Below, one piece after another: positions 25,087-36,070 of a stretch of DNA of 64,000 bases. A program made the position numbers and the translations under genes. The notes under the pieces were generated by a model. The model had not been told where the DNA came from. It did not search any database and saw nothing but the letters and a program-made list of their open reading frames with translations. The stretch is from NCBI RefSeq assembly GCF_018614585.1, contig NZ_JAGGOI010000005.1, forward strand, positions 62,001 through 126,000. The letters run 5' to 3'. Each line of letters begins with the position of its first letter. Position 1 is the first letter of the stretch. Origin of the DNA: Streptomyces sp. ISL-1 (GTDB taxonomy: Bacteria > Actinomycetota > Actinomycetes > Streptomycetales > Streptomycetaceae).

Positions 25087-25596
25087 ATGAACAGCGCAGA
25101 CTTGCTGGCAGACGCGTTCGAGCGCGTCCGGGAGGCGGTACACGCCGCGGTCGAGGGGCTTTCCCCGGACGACCTCAACGCCAGGCTGGACGCCGGCGCG
25201 AATTCGATCGCCTGGCTCGTGTGGCATCTGTCGCGCATCCAGGACGATCACCTGGCTGACGCGGCCGGAGCGGAGCAGGTGTGGTTCTCGCAGGACTGGG
25301 CGGCCCGCTTCGAGCTGCCCTTTCCCAAGCGGGCGACCGGGTTCGGCCACTCCAGCAGGCAGGTCGCGGCGGTACAGGTCCAGTCGGCCGAGCTGCTGCT
25401 CGGCTACTACGACGCCGTCCACGAGCAGACCTCGCGGTTCCTGCGCGGGCTCGACGACGCGGCGCTGGACCGCGTCGTGGACGAGTCCTGGTCCCCGCCC
25501 GTCACCCTGGGCGTCCGTCTGATCAGCGTCCTCGCGGACGACTTGCAGCACGCCGGCCAGGCGGCATTCGTCCGAGGTTCCCTGCAGCGCCGGTAG
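25087..25596 (+). CDS. DinB / DUF664 family protein (putative thiol transferase)
   Basis: 169-aa four-helix-bundle protein of the DinB superfamily. I prefer the ATG at 25087 (MNSADLLADAFERV), which has AAGGA about eight bases upstream; an ATG at 25030 would add a Pro-rich tail not seen in the family. Likely metal ligands are the His residues in LVWHLSRIQDDH and DDLQHAGQ. Actinobacterial members are often mycothiol- or bacillithiol-dependent enzymes, such as maleylpyruvate isomerases or S-transferases, but the substrate here is unknown. It is the last plus-strand gene of the stress island and converges with the SpoIIE phosphatase gene (3 bp apart). Confidence 0.85.
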   Translation: MNSADLLADAFERVREAVHAAVEGLSPDDLNARLDAGANSIAWLVWHLSRIQDDHLADAAGAEQVWFSQDWAARFELPFPKRATGFGHSSRQVAAVQVQSAELLLGYYDAVHEQTSRFLRGLDDAALDRVVDESWSPPVTLGVRLISVLADDLQHAGQAAFVRGSLQRR

Positions 25597-25599
25597 GTT

Positions 25600-28050
25600 T
25601 CACGACGCCGACGTGGAGGACAGCGGCTGTTCGGTCCAGATCGTCTTGCCGTCGCGCGTGTAGCGGGTGCCCCACCGCTCGGTGAGCTGGGCCACCAGGA
25701 AGAGTCCGCGGCCGCCCTCCTCGGTGGTGCGGGCGCGGCGGAGGTGCGGTGAGGTGCTGCTGGTGTCGGACACCTCGCAGATGAGGTGGCCGTCACGGAT
25801 GAGCCGGAGGGTGATCGGCCCGTCGCCGTACCGGTAGGCGTTGGTGACCAGCTCGCTGACGATCAGTTCGGTGGTGAAGTCCATCTCCTCCAGCCCCCAC
25901 TCGGCCAGCTGGGATTCCGTCAGCGTCCGGGCCTGAGCAGGGGCGGTTGCCGACAGGGGCAGCTCCCAGGTGGCCACCTTCTCCGCCGCCAGGACGCGGG
26001 TACGGGCGATGAGCAGAGCCACGTCGTCAGCCACGTCATCGGTGGACCGGTCGCGCAGCAACGCGGCCTCCACCGCCTCGCATGTCTCCTCCAGCGAGCG
26101 GGCCGGCGACGTCAGTGCCCCGCACAGATCCGCCAGACTCTCGTCGACGTCTCGCTTGAGGCCCTGGATGAGGCCGTCGGTGTAGAGGGTCAGGAGGCTG
26201 CCTTCGGGCAGTTCCAGTTCGGCGGTCTCGAAGGGCAGCCCGCCCAGGCCCAGAGGCGGGCCTGGGGGCAGTTCGAGAAGGTGTACGTCCCCGGCCGGGG
26301 TCACCACCGCGGGCGGCGGGTGGCCGGCGCGGGCCAGGGCGCAGTGCCGCGAGACCGGGTCGTAGACCGCGTACAGGCAGGTGGCGCCAATGATTTGAGG
26401 GGAACGTTCGTCGGTCGACTCCTGCTCGTCCGCCAGACGGTCCACGAGATCATCGAGATGGGAGAGGACCTCGTCCGGGGTGAGGTCGAGGTTGGCCAGG
26501 GTGTGTACGGCGGTGCGTAGCCGGCCCATGGTGGCCGCCGCGTGGATGCCGCGGCCGACCACGTCGCCGACGACGAGAGCGATGCGTACTCCGGAGAGCG
26601 GGATGACGTCGAACCAGTCACCGCCGACGCCGGTCGCCGTGTCGGCCGGCAGGTAGCGGTGGGCGACTTCGACCGCCGGGTGCCTGGGCACATCGTGCGG
26701 GAGCAGGCTGTGCTGCAGGGTGAGCGCGGTCTCGTGCTCCTGGGTGTAGCGGCGTGCGTTGTCGATGCAGACGGCGGCGCGGGAGGCGAACTCCTCGGCG
26801 AGTGTGAGGTCGTCCTCCTCGAATGGCGTGACCCGTTGCGACCGCCACAGACTGAGCAGGCCGAGCACGAGTCCCCGCGCGACCAGGGGCACCACCATGA
26901 GCGAGTGGACGCCCAGGCTCAGGGCCCGCTCAGCCCGCTCCGGGTCCATGGAGAGCCACCCGGTAGGGCCGTCTTTCAGCTGCGCTTCGAGGAGCGGACG
27001 CCGTTCGGCCAGGCACCGTGCCTGCAGAGTCCCCGGCGGTACGTGAATCGTGTGGCCCACCGGAAACATCACCTCCGCCGTGTCCGGCAGGATGCTGCGG
27101 ACCGCAGTCCGGCGCACGGTTTCGAACGTCTCCTGGGTGGGCTCTTCGCCGCGGGTCACCGGCTCCAGCAGGTCCACGGAGACGCAGTCGGCGAGTTCGG
27201 GGACCGCCACCTCGGCCAGCTCACGCGCTGTCTCCGCCACGCCCAGCGTGGTACCGATGCGGGCGCTGGCCTCGTTGAGCAGGGCCAGCCGACGGCGGGC
27301 CTGATGGCGTTCGGTCACGTCCTCGACTGTCTGCGTCACCCCGAGGATCCGGCCGGAGGGGTCCTCCATCCGGAAGGCCGACACCGACACGAACATCTCC
27401 CTGCTGGGATCCTGCCGCGTACGGCAGGGCTGCTCGGCGAAGACCGAGGACCGGCCGGTCTTCAGTACCTCCCGCAACTGCCTCTCCACGGTGTCGGTGT
27501 CCTGCTGGATCAGGAAGTCGCTGGTGGTGAGCCCGCGGTGCTGCTCGACCGGTAGCTGACTGAACCGCGCGATCGCCCTGTTCACACGCAGGATGGTCAG
27601 GTCCCGGGCGTGGACGACCAGACCGATCGGGGACCGGCGGAAAAGTCCGTCCAGGACCGACCGGTCCGTCTCCCACTCGATCACCTCTTCGGCGGGCGCA
27701 CCGACGAGGAACCATTCGCGAGGAGAGTCGCCCTTCACGATCATCCGGGCCCGGCACCCCAACTCCACGCGGTGCCCCTCGCGATGCCGGACGGGCACGA
27801 CCCCGAACCACCCCCGGTCGCGTACGCATGCCGCCACCGCGTCCATGACCACGTCCTGGTCGCGCGGGTCGACCAGGAAGTCGACCGCCGGCCGCCCCAG
27901 CGCCTCCTCGGGCGGGTGACCGAGCAGCGCCTCGGCCCTCTCGCTCCAGCCGACTACCCTCCCGCGGTCGTCCAGCACCATCAGGGCCGCGCGTCGCACC
28001 GCGAACGGGTCTTCCGGGCCCTCGCTGAACGTTGTCACCGGAGTGTCCAT
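25600..28050 (-). CDS. PAS-PAS-GAF-SpoIIE (PP2C) phosphatase with C-terminal HATPase domain
   Basis: 816-aa signalling protein. Order: PAS (about 15-125, GRVVGWSERAEALLGHPPEEALG), PAS/PAC (about 145-265), GAF (about 285-450, with LMVVPLVARGLVLGLLSLWR), a SpoIIE-type PP2C domain (about 470-680, GVGGDWFDVIPLSG, VGDVVGRGIHAAATMG, LYTDGLIQ, DDVALLIAR) and an anti-sigma-type HATPase (about 690-816, ELIVSELVTNAYRYG). It can in principle dephosphorylate an anti-anti-sigma factor and also act as the anti-sigma kinase. Lacking membrane helices, it should sense a cytoplasmic ligand or redox state. It follows a second phosphatase gene by 4 bp, so the two are one operon. Confidence 0.93.
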   Translation of the reverse strand: MDTPVTTFSEGPEDPFAVRRAALMVLDDRGRVVGWSERAEALLGHPPEEALGRPAVDFLVDPRDQDVVMDAVAACVRDRGWFGVVPVRHREGHRVELGCRARMIVKGDSPREWFLVGAPAEEVIEWETDRSVLDGLFRRSPIGLVVHARDLTILRVNRAIARFSQLPVEQHRGLTTSDFLIQQDTDTVERQLREVLKTGRSSVFAEQPCRTRQDPSREMFVSVSAFRMEDPSGRILGVTQTVEDVTERHQARRRLALLNEASARIGTTLGVAETARELAEVAVPELADCVSVDLLEPVTRGEEPTQETFETVRRTAVRSILPDTAEVMFPVGHTIHVPPGTLQARCLAERRPLLEAQLKDGPTGWLSMDPERAERALSLGVHSLMVVPLVARGLVLGLLSLWRSQRVTPFEEDDLTLAEEFASRAAVCIDNARRYTQEHETALTLQHSLLPHDVPRHPAVEVAHRYLPADTATGVGGDWFDVIPLSGVRIALVVGDVVGRGIHAAATMGRLRTAVHTLANLDLTPDEVLSHLDDLVDRLADEQESTDERSPQIIGATCLYAVYDPVSRHCALARAGHPPPAVVTPAGDVHLLELPPGPPLGLGGLPFETAELELPEGSLLTLYTDGLIQGLKRDVDESLADLCGALTSPARSLEETCEAVEAALLRDRSTDDVADDVALLIARTRVLAAEKVATWELPLSATAPAQARTLTESQLAEWGLEEMDFTTELIVSELVTNAYRYGDGPITLRLIRDGHLICEVSDTSSTSPHLRRARTTEEGGRGLFLVAQLTERWGTRYTRDGKTIWTEQPLSSTSAS

Positions 28051-28054
28051 CTTG

Positions 28055-30184
<2,130 letters not shown>

Positions 30185-30568
30185 CGCAACGACCTCACCC
30201 CGGGGGAGTGGGGGGCCTGTGCTTGCCGACCACTCCCTGGCGATCTTCCGGCCGGGCGCTGCCGACGCCTTGTCGATGCAGCGTCTTCGGGTACAGCGGC
30301 TTTTTCGGATACAGCGACTTCTGGCACAGCTTTTTCGGGCGCAATTGCTAACACATCAGCCTATCCGAGGCCCTGGCAGGGGCGAGTGGAGCGTGCTCTG
30401 CGGTTTGTGGGAGCTGTTCAAGGCGTGCAGAGCGATAGGGAGGCCCAGAGGCGGGAGGCAGCGGTGGAACTCAGCTCCCCGACCCCTGGGCCATTTCGAT
30501 GGCTGTCATGTTGTTCGCGTGTTTCTGTCTCTCCGATAGTTCCTCCCTCCCTCGTCGGGCGCAGGCCT
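30185..30568 (-). other. 384-bp intergenic region with two imperfect 30-33-bp repeats
   Basis: No convincing gene. On the minus strand CCGAAAAAGC occurs at 30337-30328 and again at 30305-30296, each followed by a related segment (GAAGTCGCTG and GAAGACGCTG), giving two tandem imperfect units. The region presumably carries the promoter of the phosphatase operon; no clear -10/-35 pair stands out. Confidence 0.4.
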
Positions 30569-31042
30569 CTACGCGGGGCCGGCGCACGCTCTCAGCTCGA
30601 ACCACACCACTTTCCCGGCGTGCGTGTGGTCGCTGCCCCAGCAGCGGGTCAGCAGGTTCAGCATGTGCAGCCCCCGCCCCTCCTCGTCGTGTTCGTCGGC
30701 GTGGCGCCCCAGTGGTTCGGCCGGGTTCGCGTCCTCGATCTCGCAACGCAGCCCGCCGTGCCGGGAGGACAGGCAAAAGGTGAGCCGGATCGGCCCCCAC
30801 GCGTGGCGCAGAGCGTTGGTGACCACCTCGCTGACGAGCAGCTCCGTGTCCTCGATCTGCTCCTCTAGAGCCCAGTCGGTCAGCTGCTGACGCGCGAGTC
30901 GCCGTGCCTCGGGTACCGAGGACGGGTCGGGCGGCAGGAGCCAGGACCGCTTATGGGGGGCCTCGTGCGGGGCGGCGCCGAGCCCGGCCTGCAACGGCAG
31001 ACCAGCCGTGGTATCCGGCATGGACGCGGTGAACGGTTTCAT
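30569..31042 (-). CDS. Anti-sigma factor-type ATP-binding protein (HATPase_c_2, RsbW-like)
   Basis: 157-aa single-domain GHKL ATPase from the ATG at 31042. The N-box is ELLVSEVVTNALRHA, followed by GGLRCEIEDANP and the G-rich lid EEGRGLHMLNLL; these match streptomycete RsbW/SpoIIAB-like serine kinases. The N-terminal 45 residues are low-complexity. The ATG overlaps the stop of the DUF5999 gene (ATGA), so the two are translated together. It lies upstream of two SpoIIE-type phosphatases, making a partner-switching kinase/phosphatase set likely. Its partner antagonist and sigma factor are not visible. Confidence 0.9.
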   Translation of the reverse strand: MKPFTASMPDTTAGLPLQAGLGAAPHEAPHKRSWLLPPDPSSVPEARRLARQQLTDWALEEQIEDTELLVSEVVTNALRHAWGPIRLTFCLSSRHGGLRCEIEDANPAEPLGRHADEHDEEGRGLHMLNLLTRCWGSDHTHAGKVVWFELRACAGPA

Positions 31043-31233
31043 GCCGCACTGCCCCCCATGCCCTGAAGGGTTGGGGCGGACCTGCCGTCGGGCAGGAGCT
31101 CGCCCTTGTCCTCGAACACCGTCACGCCGTTGCACAGGAGGCCCCAGCCCTGTTCGGGGTGGTAGGCCACGAGGCGGGCGGCGACACGGTCGGGCGCGCT
31201 CGAGGAGGGGCAGGATGGCTGGTGCTTGCACAT
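31039..31233 (-). CDS. DUF5999 family small protein
   Basis: 64-aa protein starting MCKHQPSCPS and containing YHPEQGWGLLCNGVTVFED and GELLPDG. These are the hallmarks of a small streptomycete family (DUF5999) often found next to anti-sigma-type ATPases. Two Cys near the N-terminus plus His (C-x2-H-x3-C) and a third Cys could bind metal or sense redox, which is inference. It is translationally coupled to the downstream ATPase gene. Function unknown. Confidence 0.85.
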   Translation of the reverse strand: MCKHQPSCPSSSAPDRVAARLVAYHPEQGWGLLCNGVTVFEDKGELLPDGRSAPTLQGMGGSAA

Positions 31234-31363
31234 TGGTCGGACCTTCGATTCTCCGCCCGATTCGTTGAGATCTCGTATGGCGCGACCATCATGTGCCGAC
31301 GGTGGAAGTGACGAGGAGGGGATAAATCCCCGGATCGGTACCTGAAACCCCCGCAAACCACCG

Positions 31364-33514
31364 TTACTGGGTTGCCGAATCCTGGGGTGGCCTCGGAGCC
31401 GGGGCCGAGGAGCCGTACAGGGCCCACTCCGCCGCCCCGTCGAGTCCCATCCGCGCTCCGCGCCGGAGAGCCGCACCGTATCTGCGCTCGCCGAGATCGG
31501 TGCGGAGCCGGGTTTCGGTCGTCTCATGTCCCGCGGCCAGGTGGCGGAAGCCCGACTGCGAGATCCCGATGGATCGCCACACGACCTCCGCCGCGCCCAG
31601 CAGCCGGGCACCGCGTTCCGCCTCGCCGGCCGAGGCGGCGGTCCAGGCCAGCGCTTCCATGCACAGGGCGATTCCCCACCCGTCCCCTACGACCCGGCGG
31701 GCGTTCAGGGCGTCGCGGAGGAGTTCGGCAGCGCGGCTCGGCTCGCCCTGGCGCCAGAGGTGGAGGCCGAGCGCCCACAGGGCGTAGGAGCGGGACCAGG
31801 GTGCGTGTGCCTCATTGCAGAGGTCCAGGCACTGCTTCCCGACATCCGCGGCACGGGGGTCGCCGGACATGGCGCAGGCCAAGGTGAGTTGGTACAGGGC
31901 GGTCATCAGGCCATTGCGGTCGCCGGCCGCGCGGTGGCCTTCCACGGCTTCCCGCAGAAGGCCGATCGCCTGGCGGAAGTCGCCTTCGTAGAGCGCGTGT
32001 CCGCCCAGGAACTGTGTTGCATGGACCAGCGTGGAGGTGTCGCGAAGCCGGAGCGCGAGGGCCCGGCACTCCGCCAGCTGCGGCAGGGCGGAGGCCGTGT
32101 CGCCGCGGAGCACCGACAGCCAGCCGTCCACCCACAGGGCCTTGCCGCGGGCGACCGTGTCCTCGGGTGCGAGCGCCAGCGCCCTGCCGAGCCAGTGGCG
32201 GCCCTCGCTGAGTCGGCCGCTGCACAGCCAGTGGAACCACAGCGACGCGGCGATCTCCAGCCCCGCCTGTGTCTGGCCGGGCCGGCTGAGGCAGAACTCC
32301 AGGGCGGTGCGGATGTTGGCGTGCTCGCTCTGCAGCCGGGTGAGCCAGGTCTCCTGGCGCGGGCTCAGCCACTCCGCCTCCGCCCGGTCCACCAGCTGGT
32401 GGTACCAGTCGCGGTGGCGTTGCTGCAGGGCAGGCTTCTCCCCGGCCTCGACAAGGCGCTCCGCGCCGTACTGCCGGACCGTTTCCAGCAGGCGATAGCG
32501 CACCTGGGCAGCGTGCTCCTCCCCGATCAGGACCGACTTGTCCACCAGCCCCGCCACCAGGTCGAGGACGTGCTCCTCGGGTATGCCGTCACCTGAGCAG
32601 ACGGCTTCGACCTCCTCCAGTCCGCAGCTCCCGGCGAAGACCGAAAGGCGCGCCCACAATCGCTGCTCACCGGGGGAGCACAGATCGAAGCTCCAGTCGA
32701 TCGACGCGCGCAGGGTCTCGTGCCGGGGCAGGTCCGCCGTGATGTGGTCCGCAGACAGATCGAGGCGCTCTTCCAGCCGTCGCAGGAGCTCTTGGGGCGT
32801 GAGCGTCCTCAGTCGCGCAGCGGCCAGTTCGATGGCGAGCGGGATGCCGTCCAGGTGCCGGCAGAGCCGGATGACCGTCTCCAGGTTTTCGGGCCCGAGG
32901 GTGAAATCGGGCGACGCCTCCTTTGCCCGCCGCTGGAACAGCTTGAGCGCCGCATAGTGGTCGGCCGCCGCGGGGCTGAGCGATTGGCGGGGTCCCGGCA
33001 CGGCCAGCGCGGGCACGGAGAGGACGGACTCGCCGTACACCCCCAGGGGCTGGCGGCTGGTGGCCAGTACGCACATCTGGGGAGCCGCACGCAGCAGGTG
33101 GGCGGTGAGCGCAGCGCAGCTGTCCAGGATGTGCTCGCAGTTGTCCAGGATCACCAGGGAGCGCGCGTCACGCAGATGGTCGCAGAGCATGTCCTCCGGA
33201 TGCCTGGCCGACTGGTCCCGTAGACCCAGCGCGGTCGCGACGGTCTGCGGGAGCAGCCCTTCGTCCTCCAGCGTGCCGAGTTCGACCAGCCATACGCCGT
33301 CCGGGAACGCCCTTCGCACCTCGTCGGCAACTGCTGCAGCCAGCTTGGTCTTGCCCACGCCACCCACACCGGTGAGGGTCACCAGACGAGAATGCCGCAG
33401 CATCCGTTTGGCCTCGGCCAGCTGCCGTCGGCGGCCGACCAGGGAGGACTCGTCGCCGACAGGAGTGCCCCGCCGGAGGTGGGAACCAGTGCCAATGGCA
33501 CCGTGGGCGGACAT
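31364..33514 (-). CDS. STAND ATPase with TPR-like repeats, LuxR HTH missing
   Basis: 716-aa protein from the ATG at 33514. The NB-ARC-type ATPase core has Walker A LTGVGGVGKTKLA, Walker B SLVILDNCEH, and the downstream TSRQPLGVYGE and LDGIPLAIELAAARL motifs. Helical TPR-like repeats follow to the C-terminus. It closely resembles the divergently encoded regulator at 33612-35987, but ends (PAPRPPQDSATQ) exactly where that protein continues into a LuxR HTH. It therefore has a sensing/oligomerising ATPase but no obvious DNA-binding domain. No good Shine-Dalgarno precedes the start. It may modulate its paralogue or work through protein contacts. Confidence 0.88.
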   Translation of the reverse strand: MSAHGAIGTGSHLRRGTPVGDESSLVGRRRQLAEAKRMLRHSRLVTLTGVGGVGKTKLAAAVADEVRRAFPDGVWLVELGTLEDEGLLPQTVATALGLRDQSARHPEDMLCDHLRDARSLVILDNCEHILDSCAALTAHLLRAAPQMCVLATSRQPLGVYGESVLSVPALAVPGPRQSLSPAAADHYAALKLFQRRAKEASPDFTLGPENLETVIRLCRHLDGIPLAIELAAARLRTLTPQELLRRLEERLDLSADHITADLPRHETLRASIDWSFDLCSPGEQRLWARLSVFAGSCGLEEVEAVCSGDGIPEEHVLDLVAGLVDKSVLIGEEHAAQVRYRLLETVRQYGAERLVEAGEKPALQQRHRDWYHQLVDRAEAEWLSPRQETWLTRLQSEHANIRTALEFCLSRPGQTQAGLEIAASLWFHWLCSGRLSEGRHWLGRALALAPEDTVARGKALWVDGWLSVLRGDTASALPQLAECRALALRLRDTSTLVHATQFLGGHALYEGDFRQAIGLLREAVEGHRAAGDRNGLMTALYQLTLACAMSGDPRAADVGKQCLDLCNEAHAPWSRSYALWALGLHLWRQGEPSRAAELLRDALNARRVVGDGWGIALCMEALAWTAASAGEAERGARLLGAAEVVWRSIGISQSGFRHLAAGHETTETRLRTDLGERRYGAALRRGARMGLDGAAEWALYGSSAPAPRPPQDSATQ

Positions 33515-33581
33515 AACACCATGGTTGCACCCGGAGGAATAGGCTGGATGGCGTCGGCCCGGTCCGCGAGCGGCTGGTGCG

Positions 33582-33606
33582 CCTCGGATCGGGACCCGAT
33601 CCGAGG
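33582..33606 (+). promoter_or_regulatory. Perfect 12-bp-arm dyad covering the RBS of the LuxR gene
   Basis: CCTCGGATCGGG (33582-33593), a single A, then CCCGATCCGAGG (33595-33606) form a perfect inverted repeat. The right arm contains the GAGG ribosome binding site, five bases before the ATG at 33612. As RNA the hairpin would bury the RBS if the loop could be accommodated by opening a few inner pairs; as DNA it is an ideal operator for a dimeric HTH protein. It lies in the 97-bp gap between two divergent STAND genes and could control both. Confidence 0.8.
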
Positions 33607-33611
33607 AATCG

Positions 33612-35987
33612 ATGGCTGTCGTGGCACCAAGGGTCTCGACACGTCGGCAGGAGGGCAACCTGCCTGCCGAGGTGACGAGCTTCGTGGGACGTCGGTACGA
33701 GGTGGCCGAGGTCCGCCGCAGGCTGTCCGGATCGCGCCTGGTGACGCTCACGGGTGTGGGGGGAGTCGGCAAGACCCGACTGGCGTCGCATGTCGCGGCC
33801 GAAGTCCGGTCGGCATTTCTGGACGGCGTGTGGCTCGTCGAACTCGCGGGCCTGGAGAACCCCGAGCTGCTCGCCCAGACCGTCGTCGAAGCGCTCGAGA
33901 TCCGTGACCATTCGTCCCGGCGGCCATTGGACGTCCTCACCGACCACCTCCGGGACAAGCGCATGCTGGTGATCCTGGACAACTGCGAACACCTGCTGCC
34001 GCAGTGCGCGGTGCTGGCCGATTCGCTGCTGCGCTCCACCGCCGACCTGAAGATCCTGGCCACCAGCCGGCAGGTTCTGGGCCTCACATACGAACACACC
34101 CTGTCCGTGCCGACGCTGGAGCTGCCGAGCACCGAGAAGCGTCGGCTCTCCGTCAAGTCGCTGGCCCGGTGCGACGCCGTACGGCTGTTCATCGAGAGGG
34201 CGAACGGCGTCCTGCCCGGATTTTCCGTCACCGAGGCCAACTGCGAAGCAGTGGAACGGATTTGCCGCCAGCTGGACGGCATCCCCCTGGGCATCGAGCT
34301 TGCCGTCGTCCGGCTGCGGGCCCTTTCCGTACAGCAGTTGCTGGAGCGTCTGGACGACCGGTTCCAGCTGCTCACCGCCGGTTCGCGGGTGGTGCTCCCG
34401 CGCCACCAGACGCTGCGCGCGCTGATCGACTGGAGTTACGTACTGTGCACCGATCAGGAGCGACTGCTCTGGGCTCGCGCCTCGGTGTTCACCGGCGGCT
34501 TCGACCTGGAGGCGGCCGAGGAGGTGTGCTCCGGCGACGGCATCAGCCGCGAAGAGGTTCTCGACGTGGTGACCGGACTGGTCGACAAGTCCGTACTGCT
34601 GAGAGAGGAGCCCCATTCGACGGTGCGCTACCGGCTGCTGGACACACTGCGGCAGTACGGCCGGGAGCAGCTCGTAGCGGCTGGGGAGGCGGCGACCTGG
34701 CAACGGCGCCACCGCGACTACTACCGGCGGCTGGCGAGCGAGGCGCATGCCGAGTTGTTCGGTCCGTCACAGGTGCCCTGGTTCACGCGGCTCAACCTGG
34801 AGCACACCAATCTGCGCACAGCCCTGGAGTTCAGCTTCGACGAACCCGGGGAGGCCGATACCGGCCTGGACATGGCCTCGGACCTGCTCTACCACTGGAT
34901 CACCAGCTATTACATCGGCGAGGGGCGGCGCTGGCTGGACCAGGGGCTCGCCGTCTGCACCGACCCGAGCCAGGTCCGGGCCCGAGCGCTGTGGACCAAC
35001 AGCTGGCTGGCCGTCATCCAGTCCGAGACCGGCGCCGCGGCGGCCATGCTCGAGGAGAGCGGGAGGCTCGGGAAACAGCTCGCGGACGAGTCCGTGCTCG
35101 CCTACACCGCGCTGTACTCCGGCATGATCGCCATGTACCGGGGGGACGCCGAATCCGCGATCGGGCTCTACGAGGAGGCGGTGGCCAGGCACAGGGCCAC
35201 CGATGATCCCGTGGGACTGGTGCTGTCACTGATCCGGCTCTCCCTGCTGCACTCGTTCCTCGGTGACTCGCCGCGCGCCATCTCCATCGGGGAGGAGTCC
35301 CTGAGCGTGTGCGACGCCTACGGAGAGGGCTGGCACCGGGCCTATACGACGATGGCGCTCGGAGTCGAGGTCTGGCGCCAGGGCGACACCCGTCGCGCCG
35401 CCGGGCTCGAGGAGGAGAGCCTGGCCTTCAACCGTTCGCTCGACGATCCGCTGGGGGTCGGCGTCAACCTGGAGGTGCTGGCCTGGATCGCCGCCACGGA
35501 GGAGCACTACGAGCGCGCCGCCCGGCTCCTGGGCATCCTGCAGACGATCTGGCAGGCGATCGGCGCACCGCTGTCCGGGTACGGGCACCTCGTCAACTAC
35601 CACGACGAATGCGAGTCCCGCACGCGCCGGGCCCTCGGTGCGGCGGCCTTCCGCGCCGCCGTCAAGAAAGGCTCCCGGCTCTCCTACGACGAGGCGCTCA
35701 GCTACGCGCTCGAGGAGGACCTGACGGCGGGGGAACCGGGTGGCGAGGACGAGCGGCCCTCCCCGCTCACCCCTCGGGAGACCGAGATCGCCCACCTGGT
35801 CGCGCAGGGGCTGAGCAACAAGGAGATCGCGGCCACGCTCGTGATCGCCCAGCGCACGGCGGAGGGTCATATCGAGCACATACTGAGCAAACTCGGCTTC
35901 ACCTCCCGTGCCCAGGTGGCTGTCTGGGTCTTCGAACACGACCGCGCGGCAGACGGGGAGGGGGGCTCCCCGGAGGGCGGGCGGTGA
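33612..35987 (+). CDS. STAND ATPase regulator with C-terminal LuxR HTH
   Basis: 791-aa regulator: NB-ARC-type ATPase (Walker A LTGVGGVGKTRLA near residue 50, Walker B MLVILDNCEH, LDGIPLGIELAVVRL), a helical TPR-like middle (about 330-690), and a LuxR/GerE HTH at about 715-780 (LTPRETEIAHLVAQGLSNKEIAATL then RTAEGHIEHILSKLGF). This is the usual form of large LuxR-type STAND activators, which need ATP and a signal to bind DNA. It is divergent from a HTH-less paralogue, and its ribosome binding site is inside a perfect dyad. Target genes are unknown; the terpene operon lies next downstream on the other strand. Confidence 0.94.
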   Translation: MAVVAPRVSTRRQEGNLPAEVTSFVGRRYEVAEVRRRLSGSRLVTLTGVGGVGKTRLASHVAAEVRSAFLDGVWLVELAGLENPELLAQTVVEALEIRDHSSRRPLDVLTDHLRDKRMLVILDNCEHLLPQCAVLADSLLRSTADLKILATSRQVLGLTYEHTLSVPTLELPSTEKRRLSVKSLARCDAVRLFIERANGVLPGFSVTEANCEAVERICRQLDGIPLGIELAVVRLRALSVQQLLERLDDRFQLLTAGSRVVLPRHQTLRALIDWSYVLCTDQERLLWARASVFTGGFDLEAAEEVCSGDGISREEVLDVVTGLVDKSVLLREEPHSTVRYRLLDTLRQYGREQLVAAGEAATWQRRHRDYYRRLASEAHAELFGPSQVPWFTRLNLEHTNLRTALEFSFDEPGEADTGLDMASDLLYHWITSYYIGEGRRWLDQGLAVCTDPSQVRARALWTNSWLAVIQSETGAAAAMLEESGRLGKQLADESVLAYTALYSGMIAMYRGDAESAIGLYEEAVARHRATDDPVGLVLSLIRLSLLHSFLGDSPRAISIGEESLSVCDAYGEGWHRAYTTMALGVEVWRQGDTRRAAGLEEESLAFNRSLDDPLGVGVNLEVLAWIAATEEHYERAARLLGILQTIWQAIGAPLSGYGHLVNYHDECESRTRRALGAAAFRAAVKKGSRLSYDEALSYALEEDLTAGEPGGEDERPSPLTPRETEIAHLVAQGLSNKEIAATLVIAQRTAEGHIEHILSKLGFTSRAQVAVWVFEHDRAADGEGGSPEGGR

Positions 35988-36030
35988 TCTGCCGAGTCGG
36001 GCTCCGGTATGGGCGTCGCCGCTCGGCAGA
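35988..36030. terminator. Candidate bidirectional terminator / inverted repeat
   Basis: TCTGCCGAG (35988-35996) and CTCGGCAGA (36022-36030) are exact complements separated by 25 bp, between the convergent LuxR regulator and P450 genes. No U-tract follows, as is usual in streptomycetes. Directly after it, CGGTGTCAGGGGT occurs twice (36039-36051 and 36066-36078), the second copy overlapping the P450 stop codon. Confidence 0.45.
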
Positions 36031-36070
36031 CCGGCAGCCGGTGTCAGGGGTCCATGACCTGCGGTCGGTG

